Positions 17,427 to 23,670 of a stretch of DNA of 64,000 bases are shown one piece after another (the first letter of the stretch is position 1; every line of letters starts with the position of its first letter). The translations under genes and the position numbers were made by a program. The notes beneath the pieces were generated by a model, which saw only the letters and a list, made by a program, of their open reading frames with translations, was not told where the DNA came from and ran no database searches. The DNA is taken from assembly GCF_041432775.1 (NCBI RefSeq), contig NZ_JAPWAG010000004.1, positions 62,001 to 126,000 on the forward strand, given 5' to 3'. This DNA comes from Pauljensenia sp902373545. GTDB taxonomy: Bacteria > Actinomycetota > Actinomycetes > Actinomycetales > Actinomycetaceae.

Positions 17427-17858
17427 TCAGAACATCCCGGGGATAATTTCTTCTGCTGTATTGGAGAAGGCCTCCTCCTGGACCGCGAGGTACTCGCGCC
17501 AGGCCGAGGCATTCCAGATTTCTGCTCGCGAACCCGCACCAATGACGGCGAGCTCGCGATCCAGACCGGCGTATGCACGCAGGTCCGCCGGAACGCTAAT
17601 GCGTCCCTGTTTGTCAGGAACTTCCTTGTAGGCTCCCGAGAGCATCACGCGAATCCAATCGCGCGCCTGCTTCGACGACAGGGGGGCTCGTCGAAGCTCA
17701 GCAGTCATGCTCTCGAATTCCGCGACGGGGAATGCGTAGATGCAGTGCTCTTGGCCGCGAGTGAGGACGATTCCGCCCTGCATATCCTCACGGAAACGAG
17801 CGGGCAGAAACATGCGTCCTTTGTCGTCGAGCTTGGGCTCATACGTGCCAAGGAACAT
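17427..17858 (-). CDS. mraZ: MraZ, transcriptional regulator of the dcw cluster
   Basis: MraZ is an oligomeric AbrB-fold protein that binds repeated TGGG-type boxes in its own promoter and thereby controls the division cluster. The 143-residue protein has two SpoVT/AbrB-like halves, seen as DDKGRMFLPARFRED (about 10-24) and the second copy DKQGRISVPADLR. GGGAGGGCGG precedes the ATG. Its likely operator boxes lie 31-54 bases upstream of the start. It is the first gene of the minus-strand dcw run. Confidence 0.96.
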   Translation of the reverse strand: MFLGTYEPKLDDKGRMFLPARFREDMQGGIVLTRGQEHCIYAFPVAEFESMTAELRRAPLSSKQARDWIRVMLSGAYKEVPDKQGRISVPADLRAYAGLDRELAVIGAGSRAEIWNASAWREYLAVQEEAFSNTAEEIIPGMF

Positions 17859-17888
17859 GTCACCGCCCTCCCCTGTTCGGAACTTTCC

Positions 17889-17912
17889 CCCACTTTAACC
17901 CACTTAGCACCA
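17889..17912 (-). promoter_or_regulatory. MraZ boxes upstream of mraZ
   Basis: Reading the minus strand toward mraZ, TGGT (17909-17912), TGGG (17899-17902) and TGGG (17889-17892) recur exactly every 10 bases with similar flanks (AAGTGGG). Three TGGG-type words at helical spacing just before mraZ are the known MraZ operator arrangement, which points to autoregulation. Confidence 0.75.
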
Positions 17913-17986
17913 TATTTACAGAGAAACTTGCGGCGTGGCGCGCAATACTAAACGGCTTTTCCGCGCGTTTACAACAAAAAGTTCCC

Positions 17987-18006
17987 GTGGAGAAAAGTGG
18001 AGGAAA
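17987..18006 (+). promoter_or_regulatory. Second MraZ-box-like pair, opposite orientation
   Basis: GTGGAG occurs at 17987-17992 and 17997-18002, again spaced by 10 bases and followed by GAAA-type purines. It faces away from mraZ and toward the 23-bp repeat array, whose units start with GGTGGAGG. Binding by MraZ is inferred from similarity only. Confidence 0.45.
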
Positions 18007-18158
18007 TCTACGACACATTCCGTGACACGTGTGGCGAGAGTGCCTCACGGCCCAGGCGCTCCAAAACTTATTAAGTGGCGGTTTTCCAGCGCTCATAGAC
18101 GACGGTTCGGCTCATTTCCGCACGTCACAACCAATACGACAGGACAGTTGGCAGTCCA

Positions 18159-18513
18159 CATGGAGGGACACGGGGAGGAAGGTGGAGGAACTCCGGGGGA
18201 GGAAGGTGGAGGGACCCACGGGTGCAAGGTGGAGGAACCCCGGGGAGGAAGGTGGAGGGACCCCGGGGAGGAAGGTGGAGGAACTCAGGGGTGCAAGGTG
18301 GAGGAACTCAGGGGTGCAAGGTGGAGGAACTCAGGGGTGCAAGGTGGAGGAACCCCGGGGAGGAAGGTGGAGGAACCCAGGGGTGCAAGGTGGAGGGACC
18401 CCGGGGAGGAAGGTGGAGGAACCCCGGGGAGGAAGGTGGAGGAACCCCGGGGAGGAAGGTGGAGGAACCCAGGGGTGCAAGGTGGAGGGACCCAGGGGTG
18501 CAAGGTGGAGGCC
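18159..18513 (+). repeat. Tandem array of 23-bp repeats (about 14 full units)
   Basis: Units run head to tail without spacers from 18181 to 18503, flanked by a degenerate unit (18159-18180) and a partial one (18504-18513). Every unit begins GGTGGAGG(A/G)A. The second half has two forms: type A ends CCGGGGAGGAA, and type B ends AGGGGTGCAA. By my parse the order after the first unit is B A A B B B A B A A A B B, the first being a 24-base type A. All other units are 23 bases, so the frame shifts between copies, and I do not regard it as protein-coding. The G-rich plus strand could form unusual structures. Confidence 0.92.
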
Positions 18514-18795
18514 AACGGGAGCATCATGAAACAACCCGTGAAACACAGTGGGGCGACTTTTGTAAAGCTGTACGCGAGCTGGCGTGTTGTTCGGCATTGA
18601 GGCGCTGGGCAACGAAAAACACGCGACGAGAGTATGAAGCGCATGCCTGGGAAGACGCGGCAGTAAGGCATCGAAGAGTCGCGGAAGTCTTCGGGGAGGT
18701 CCACGCGTCTACCAGGAAGCGGAATGTAACGCTCGCGGCAGCTGGACCCGACAGGTGGTCGTGGTAACCCGCGTATGCGCAGCTGGGCCCGATCA

Positions 18796-18828
18796 GTGGC
18801 AGCGTGGGCGCGCCGCCCATACTGCCAC
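18796..18828. repeat. 33-base hairpin with a diverged second copy at 19406-19439
   Basis: GTGGCAG (18796-18802) pairs with CTGCCAC (18822-18828), and the pairing continues inward almost to a 3-base loop. The interval 19406-19439 repeats the layout (TGGCGGC...GCCGCCA) with a shared GCCGCCCA core, and both copies are followed by CCTG. This suggests a duplicated element. Confidence 0.6.
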
Positions 18829-18834
18829 CTGTAG

Positions 18835-18850
18835 GGTTAACATGCGCATC
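18835..18850. repeat. 16-bp word GGTTAACATGCGCATC, exact copy at 19502-19517
   Basis: The word contains two small palindromes (GTTAAC and ATGCGCAT) and occurs identically at 19502-19517. A related CCTGTGGGGTTAAC lies at 18869-18882. Copies stand downstream of the two hairpins listed above. Confidence 0.65.
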
Positions 18851-19000
18851 CAAGGGCCCGGACGACCACCTGTGGGGTTAACAGGCTCTTCGCATTGTGG
18901 GGTGTGGGGGTGGTGTTCGAAGCGTCCCGGGGATCGTGGACAGTGTCGTGGGACGACGATCGAACACAGGAGCTCGCCTTGGGCGCCTCATCAACCAAAA

Positions 19001-19109
19001 GTCGCACGTAATTTGGGTACCCTAACTTTTCATAGGTATCGAGAAAACCGCAGAATTCCAACGATGTGATTTCAACGTTTGAAATACGTGCCGGGGAATT
19101 ACGTGCGAC
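19001..19109. repeat. 13-bp inverted repeat around an AT-richer patch
   Basis: GTCGCACGTAATT (19001-19013) and AATTACGTGCGAC (19097-19109) are exact inverted copies 83 bases apart. Inside lies ATTTCAA-CGT-TTGAAAT (19069-19085), an operator-like 7-bp dyad. Base composition is visibly lower in G+C than the surroundings. No gene is seen within. Confidence 0.55.
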
Positions 19110-19233
19110 ATTTCTGAGGAACCACAACATGAGACGCCACAAAGACCCAAGCGGAAGACACCCCAAGCAGAAGACAACTCAAGCACAGAAGACCCCCGCA
19201 ACCCCGACAGCCGCCACAACCGCCACAAGCACG

Positions 19234-19328
19234 GGGGCACTGCACCCGTTACGTGGCGGTGCACCCGTTACGTGGCGGTGCACCCGAACAGAAGAGGTGC
19301 ATTGCCTACGGATCGGGTGCAGCGCCCC
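19234..19328. repeat. 19-bp tandem repeat nested in a 15-bp inverted repeat
   Basis: TGCACCCGTTACGTGGCGG occurs at 19241-19259 and again from 19260, with a third partial copy ending near 19286. The outer arms at 19234-19248 and 19314-19328 are inverted copies with one mismatch in 15. Confidence 0.6.
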
Positions 19329-19563
19329 AACAAACAAGAACAAACGCGGAACTGACACACCGAACCACTCACCGCCGCACCCCTCCATGCGCACCTGGAC
19401 CCTACTGGCGGCAGGATGAGCACGCCGCCCACGCCGCCACCTGCACTCCAGCCCACTCCGGCCCAATCCGACACCTCCTACACCCTTACATGCGAAGAGC
19501 CGGTTAACATGCGCATCACAGGCCCCCGGCCGCCAGACACGAGATGGCAGATCCGATAGCGAA

Positions 19564-19590
19564 GCGGGGGTGCGCCTCGCGCTCCCCCGC
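19564..19590 (-). terminator. Hairpin terminator after the DUF3040 gene
   Basis: GCGGGGG (19564-19570) and CCCCCGC (19584-19590) form the base of a GC-rich stem, 24 bases beyond the DUF3040 stop. No long T-run follows, so efficiency is uncertain. Confidence 0.5.
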
Positions 19591-19614
19591 CCTCACGCCC
19601 GGATGATCAGATGA

Positions 19615-20034
19615 TCAGTCGTCGTTCTTGCGATCGTCCCAGCGGCGCTCCTGATCCTGAATGAAGGAATCCCAGCCGCCGTTCTCTTTGTTCTTCTTGC
19701 GCCGAGGCCTGTCGGAAGCATCCGAGGGCGAGGCGGGCCTGGACAGCGCGTAGAGGATGCCGGCGACCGTCACGGCGAAGCCGGCAACGCCAATCAGAAT
19801 CGACACGATGGAGTAGCCCAGCGACACGGCGACGACGAGGAGTACCATGCCCAGGACAGCCCCGGCAAAGCCGAGGGCGATGCGGCGGGGAGCGCGCGGG
19901 CCGCGCTGGGGCTCGGACTCCGTTTCTTCCGCGGGGGCGGGGGCGGACATCTGCGAGGCCAGCGCGGGATCTTCCTCGCGCAGGGATGCCTCCATCTGCT
20001 CGAGGACCTTCTTCTCATACTCGGTGAGAGCCAT
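19615..20034 (-). CDS. DUF3040-family membrane protein
   Basis: This 139-residue protein of unknown function is common in actinobacteria. MALTEYEKKVLEQMEASL at the start is the DUF3040 hallmark. Two membrane segments follow (about 55-75 and 77-95), then a basic tail with RPRRKKNKENGG. I chose the ATG at 20034 because the conserved N-terminus begins there, preceded by AAAGGGGCAGGAA. It lies 65 bases after the dinB stop and is probably transcribed with dinB. Confidence 0.88.
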   Translation of the reverse strand: MALTEYEKKVLEQMEASLREEDPALASQMSAPAPAEETESEPQRGPRAPRRIALGFAGAVLGMVLLVVAVSLGYSIVSILIGVAGFAVTVAGILYALSRPASPSDASDRPRRKKNKENGGWDSFIQDQERRWDDRKNDD

Positions 20035-20099
20035 TTCCTGCCCCTTTCGGACGTTAACTGGTTCAAGCTTAGCGTACGGCGCGCCCCGCACGGAACGCC

Positions 20100-21446
20100 T
20101 CACAGGAGGGTCCCCTGTTCCCCGCGTTCAGGCGAAGCGGCGCGGGATCCGCCGTCCCCGCCCGAGGCCTCGGCCGCGCCGGTCCCAGCGCCCCGTCCCC
20201 CGGCCTCGGCACCGAAGGAGCGCCTGCCCGGCAGATTCTTACCCAAGAGCGTGGCGGGTGCCAGGGCTGCGGAACCGAACTTGGAGCGGATCTGGTCCAT
20301 CGCGCGCTCTGAGGCTGCGGGCTTCTCATCGCGGTCGAGCGTCACGGCGACGCCGCCGGAGCGGGACTGCAGGCTTTCGACGCGCACGCCGAAGAGGCGC
20401 ACTCCCCCGCTCGGCATCGCCTCGCGGGCGAACAGGGACTGGGCGGCGCGGGCGATCTCGCGCCCGGTGTCGGTCGGTGCGACCAGGCTGACGCTGCGCG
20501 TCATCGTGTGGAAGTCGGCGCCGCGCATTTTAATGCCGACGGTCCACCCGACGACACCGCCGGAGCGCAGCCTGCGGGCACAGTCGTGCGACGCCGCCAG
20601 GATGAAGTCCTCGATCTCGTTCCGCGAGCGCACGTTCTCCTCGAAGGTGCGCTCCATGCCGATGGATTTTTCGGGTCGTGAGGTGGTCACCGCCCGCGGG
20701 TCGATGCCCCAGGAGAGGTCGTGGAGGTGGTGGGCGGAGGCGACGCCGAGGAGTTTGGTCAGGCGTGTCAGGGGCGTGTGGGCGAGGTCGCCGATGGTGT
20801 CGATGCCTTCTCGGTCGAGGATGGCACCGGTGCGTCCGCCAACTCCCCACAGTGCGCCGACGGGCAGCCCGTGCAGGAACTCGATTGTGGCGGAGGCGGG
20901 GATCAGGAGCAGGCCGTCGGGTTTGGCGTGCGAGGAGGCGATTTTGGCCACCGATTTGGTGGAGGCGATTCCCACGGATGCGGGCAGTCCCACCTGCTCG
21001 CGGATGCGGGTTCGGATGAGGCGGGCAATGTGGGTGGGTGGGCCGAGTCGGCGCCGTGCGCCGCGAACGTCTAGGAAGGCCTCGTCGATGGAGACCTGTT
21101 CGAGGGCGGGGGTGATTGTCGCGAGGATGTCCATGACCTGGCGGGAGTAATGGCTGTAGAGCGCGTGGTTGCCGGGGATGAAGGCCGCCGTGGGGCACAG
21201 GGCACGCGCGCGGGATGTGGGCATGCCGGCGCGTACGCCCAGGGCGCGGGCCTCGTAGGTGGCGGAGGTGACGACGCCGCGCCCGGAGGTGCCGCCCACG
21301 ACGATGGGCCGTCCGATGAGGGAGGGGTCTTCGCGCATTTCGACCTGGGCGTAGAAGGAGTCCATGTCGACGTGCAGGATCGGCGTGGCCGAGTCGTCCG
21401 ATCCCCAGTCGCGTTTGGCGCGCGCGTCTCTGGGAGCGTTTGACAT
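20100..21446 (-). CDS. dinB: DNA polymerase IV (Y-family)
   Basis: A translesion polymerase for error-prone synthesis past damaged bases. The 448-residue protein has the catalytic motifs LHVDMDSFYA (D27 and D29) and SIDEAFLDV (D121, E122), helix-hairpin-helix DNA-binding motifs and the little-finger domain. After about residue 400 a Gly/Ala/Ser-rich tail ends in QGTLL, which resembles a sliding-clamp binding pentapeptide. GGAGGTGAC precedes the ATG at 21446, deciding it against the earlier ATG at 21470. I found no SOS box upstream, so LexA control is not evident. Confidence 0.94.
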   Translation of the reverse strand: MSNAPRDARAKRDWGSDDSATPILHVDMDSFYAQVEMREDPSLIGRPIVVGGTSGRGVVTSATYEARALGVRAGMPTSRARALCPTAAFIPGNHALYSHYSRQVMDILATITPALEQVSIDEAFLDVRGARRRLGPPTHIARLIRTRIREQVGLPASVGIASTKSVAKIASSHAKPDGLLLIPASATIEFLHGLPVGALWGVGGRTGAILDREGIDTIGDLAHTPLTRLTKLLGVASAHHLHDLSWGIDPRAVTTSRPEKSIGMERTFEENVRSRNEIEDFILAASHDCARRLRSGGVVGWTVGIKMRGADFHTMTRSVSLVAPTDTGREIARAAQSLFAREAMPSGGVRLFGVRVESLQSRSGGVAVTLDRDEKPAASERAMDQIRSKFGSAALAPATLLGKNLPGRRSFGAEAGGRGAGTGAAEASGGDGGSRAASPERGEQGTLL

Positions 21447-21494
21447 GTCACCTCCTGAAGCAGCGAGCACGGTCCCGTGGTTACAGTGTCCACC

Positions 21495-22316
21495 ATGGCA
21501 CGCTCATCTTCGTCACGCGACATCTCCTTCGAGACGGATTTCGGCTCGGCGCGTATCCGGTGGGATGGCCCGCGCGCGACGCTGTTCCTGGACGGCGTGG
21601 AGTCTTCGGCGGTGGATACGTCGGATCCGACGTATCTGGAGTTCGAGTACATGCAGCACATGAGCGCGGTCGTGGCCGCCGCGTGGGGCCAGGGGGATCG
21701 TTTCCGAGCGTTGCATGTGGGTGGCGCGGCGTGTGCGCTGGCGTGCGCGTGGTCTGCTACCTTCCCGCAGTCGCGGCACGTGGCCGTTGAGGTTGATCGG
21801 CTCCTGGCTGAGCAGGTGCGTGAGCATTTCCCGATCCCAAAGGCCCCGCAGGTCAAGATCCGCGTGGGCGACGGGCGGGCTATCCTGGATCAGACGCGCG
21901 AGGGTTCGTTCGACGTGATCGTGCGCGACGCTTTTGCCGCGGGGCTCACTCCCGATCACCTGCGCACGATTGAGTGCGCCCGTCAGGCGCGCCGTTCTCT
22001 GACGGATCGGGGCGTGTACCTGGTCAATTGCGCGCACGGGGGTGCGGCCAACGCGCGCCAGGACGTGGCGGCGTTGCAGGAGGTCTTCCCCTTTGTTGCG
22101 TCGATCCAGGATCCGAAGGTGGGGCGAAGCGGTCGGCACGGCAACGTCGTCGCACTGGCATGCAACGACGGGGTGGTGGACGCGGACGACATCGATCGGG
22201 CGCTGCGTACGCTGGCCTTGCCCGCGCGCATCACCAGGCCCGCTGAGCTGGTGCGCTGGGTGGCGGGCTTCCCCGCGCTCACGGACGCTCAGATCGGCTA
22301 TCCCCCGTCTCACTGA
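21495..22316 (+). CDS. Spermidine-synthase-like SAM-dependent methyltransferase-fold protein
   Basis: The 273-residue protein has the Rossmann core seen in SpeE-like proteins: a first strand LHVGGAACALACAW, the acidic loop VAVEVDRLLAEQV, and VGDGRAILDQTREGSFDVIVRDAF. The usual catalytic aspartate region of aminopropyltransferases is RDAFAAG rather than DSSDP-like. True spermidine synthase activity is therefore doubtful, and a related unknown transferase is more likely. Start choice is uncertain: ATG 21495 begins before the conserved part, a GTG at 21477 is possible, and no clear ribosome-binding site is visible. It diverges from dinB with 48 bases between them. Confidence 0.8.
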   Translation: MARSSSSRDISFETDFGSARIRWDGPRATLFLDGVESSAVDTSDPTYLEFEYMQHMSAVVAAAWGQGDRFRALHVGGAACALACAWSATFPQSRHVAVEVDRLLAEQVREHFPIPKAPQVKIRVGDGRAILDQTREGSFDVIVRDAFAAGLTPDHLRTIECARQARRSLTDRGVYLVNCAHGGAANARQDVAALQEVFPFVASIQDPKVGRSGRHGNVVALACNDGVVDADDIDRALRTLALPARITRPAELVRWVAGFPALTDAQIGYPPSH

Positions 22317-22414
22317 CGAGGTCAGCCCTCCGTTCCCCCGCCCGCGCCGCGGGTGCGGGGTTGCCCGCGTGCCCCCTGGGGCGCGCCGCGAGCAGGGCCG
22401 GGGGTGTCCGACGC

Positions 22415-23491
22415 TTAGGCGCGGTGGCGCGGCGAGGAGGGCCCGGGTTCTTTGCCGTTGCGGCGGGCCTCGACGCGGGCGAGCACGTCTTCGAGGGTGT
22501 CGGGCTTGGAGGGAGTCTCGGTGCCGTCGACGCGGGGGGCGCGCTGGACGGACTCGATTTCTTCGGCTTTGGCGCGCGAGACCTGCGCGAGGTAGGCCTC
22601 GATGACGTCGCCGATGTCCTTGGTGGACTTGTCCTCGTCGCGGGCGGCGGCAGGCTGGGCCATGCCGGCCAGCGGGATCGCGCCGTCGCCTCCGCTCCAC
22701 GCATCGAAGTGTTCTTCGAGGTTGGAGACGGTGTGGGAGATGTCCGGGTTGGATTCAACGAGCTTTTCGATGTTCTCCTGGTCCTGCGCGGCGCCCTGCT
22801 CGAGGTCGCCGACGGGCAGAGACAGGTCCGCGAACTTGGCCAGCGAGGTCAGCAGCGCCGAGGAGGCGGCCGGGTAGCCGGTGTCGGCCATGTAGTACGG
22901 GACAGCGCCGAGCAGCGCGAGCCCGCCAATGCCTCGTTGCCCGAGTCGAATCTGCACGAAGGTCGACAGGGGCGCGGGGAACTGCATGTGGTTCGTGATC
23001 TTCGCGCCGCCCGCGGGCAGCAGGGAGGCATCAGTGGCCTGGACGTGCACGGGAGTGGGCCGCGTGTGGGGGACGCCGGAGGGCACGCCGTGCAGCGAGA
23101 AGGTGATCTCCACGCCGGCGCGCTTGCAGATGTCGTTGATGGCGTTCGTGAAGGACTCCCAGTGCGCGTCCGGTTCGGCGCCGTGCAGGACAAGGATCGG
23201 ATTTCCCATGTCGTCCTCGACCAGGTCGAGCACGGTCTTGGGCATGACCATGTCCGGAGAGGACACCCAGTCGTCAACGGTCACGATGGGCCGGTGCGAG
23301 CGGTAGTCCATGAGGGTGTCGGCGTCGAAGGTAGCGACGCGCTCGTTGTGCAGCGACCGCAGCATCTGCCCGATCGCTATGCGCCCGGCGGCGCCGGCGT
23401 CAATCGCCCCATCGAAGTGGATGAGGAGAATCTTGGCCTTCGCGCCTGCGGCGGGCCCGTCCTCGTAAAGGTCGGTCGCGGTGATGCTCAC
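22415..23491 (-). CDS. PAC2-family (proteasome assembly chaperone-like) protein
   Basis: The 358-residue protein belongs to the actinobacterial PAC2 group. It contains the strand-rich core with LLIHFDGAIDAG, DYRSHRPIV, LLHGAEPDAHWESF-like residues (VLHGAEPD at about 112) and GVPSGVPHTRPTPVHVQAT. A C-terminal third with charged linkers follows. Eukaryotic and archaeal relatives bind proteasome subunits, but the role in bacteria is unknown, and no proteasome gene lies in this window. The start is GTG at 23491 after GAGGAGGATAC. It converges with the SpeE-like gene. Confidence 0.85.
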   Translation of the reverse strand: MSITATDLYEDGPAAGAKAKILLIHFDGAIDAGAAGRIAIGQMLRSLHNERVATFDADTLMDYRSHRPIVTVDDWVSSPDMVMPKTVLDLVEDDMGNPILVLHGAEPDAHWESFTNAINDICKRAGVEITFSLHGVPSGVPHTRPTPVHVQATDASLLPAGGAKITNHMQFPAPLSTFVQIRLGQRGIGGLALLGAVPYYMADTGYPAASSALLTSLAKFADLSLPVGDLEQGAAQDQENIEKLVESNPDISHTVSNLEEHFDAWSGGDGAIPLAGMAQPAAARDEDKSTKDIGDVIEAYLAQVSRAKAEEIESVQRAPRVDGTETPSKPDTLEDVLARVEARRNGKEPGPSSPRHRA

Positions 23492-23572
23492 GTATCCTCC
23501 TCATGCTCGGTCTTTTCTCTCATGTCTAACGTACCTGTGGGGGCGGCGCCGCGTCATGCGAGGACACGTTTT

Positions 23573-23589
23573 GAGCTTGGGGCGAAGTC
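23573..23589. promoter_or_regulatory. RAE-like element upstream of the HelD gene (tentative)
   Basis: GAGCTTGGGGCGAAGTC resembles, from memory, the inverted-repeat rifamycin-associated element (core GGCTTGCGGCAAG) found before rifamycin-induced genes including helR-type helD. The match is partial. It lies about 85 bases before the start. Confidence 0.25.
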
Positions 23590-23670
23590 ACGGTGTTGAA
23601 AAAAGGCTGCTCACAGCGCAACGACGAAAAGTGAGCAACAATAGAAGGCCACCAATATCGAGGAGGACCT

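Larger units (their letters stand above)
18751..18873. repeat. 12-bp inverted repeat enclosing the hairpin
   Basis: ACAGGTGGTCGT (18751-18762) and ACGACCACCTGT (18862-18873) are exact inverted copies about 100 bases apart and enclose the 33-base hairpin and the GGTTAAC word. No transposase is present. Confidence 0.55.
17859..19614. other. 1.76-kb gene-free, repeat-rich interval between mraZ and the DUF3040 gene
   Basis: I see no reading frame here with a recognisable domain. Open frames over the tandem array exist only because the repeat has few stop codons. The interval holds MraZ-like boxes, 14 tandem 23-bp units, a 33-base hairpin with a diverged copy, a duplicated 16-bp palindromic word, a 13-bp inverted repeat around an AT-richer patch, and a 19-bp tandem pair nested in another inverted repeat. 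Each is listed separately. Confidence 0.75.

Noticed and set aside
18159..18513. CRISPR array
   Set aside because: The repeats touch each other with no unique spacers, units are only 23 bases and degenerate, and no cas genes are present.
17935..18767. Three long plus-strand reading frames across the 23-bp array
   Set aside because: All frames stay open only because the repeat lacks stop codons. The 23-base period rotates the frame, no domain or ribosome-binding site is seen, and the upstream parts are not conserved-looking.
18837..19419. Short reading frames on both strands in the mraZ-DUF3040 interval
   Set aside because: They are low-complexity, cross the hairpins and tandem repeats, and show no start signals or domains.
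18735..19520. Insertion sequence
   Set aside because: Inverted repeats exist, but there is no transposase and I see no target-site duplication.
21477..22316. True spermidine synthase
   Set aside because: Fold motifs fit, but the catalytic aspartate block is atypical and no polyamine genes lie nearby, so only 'like' is justified.
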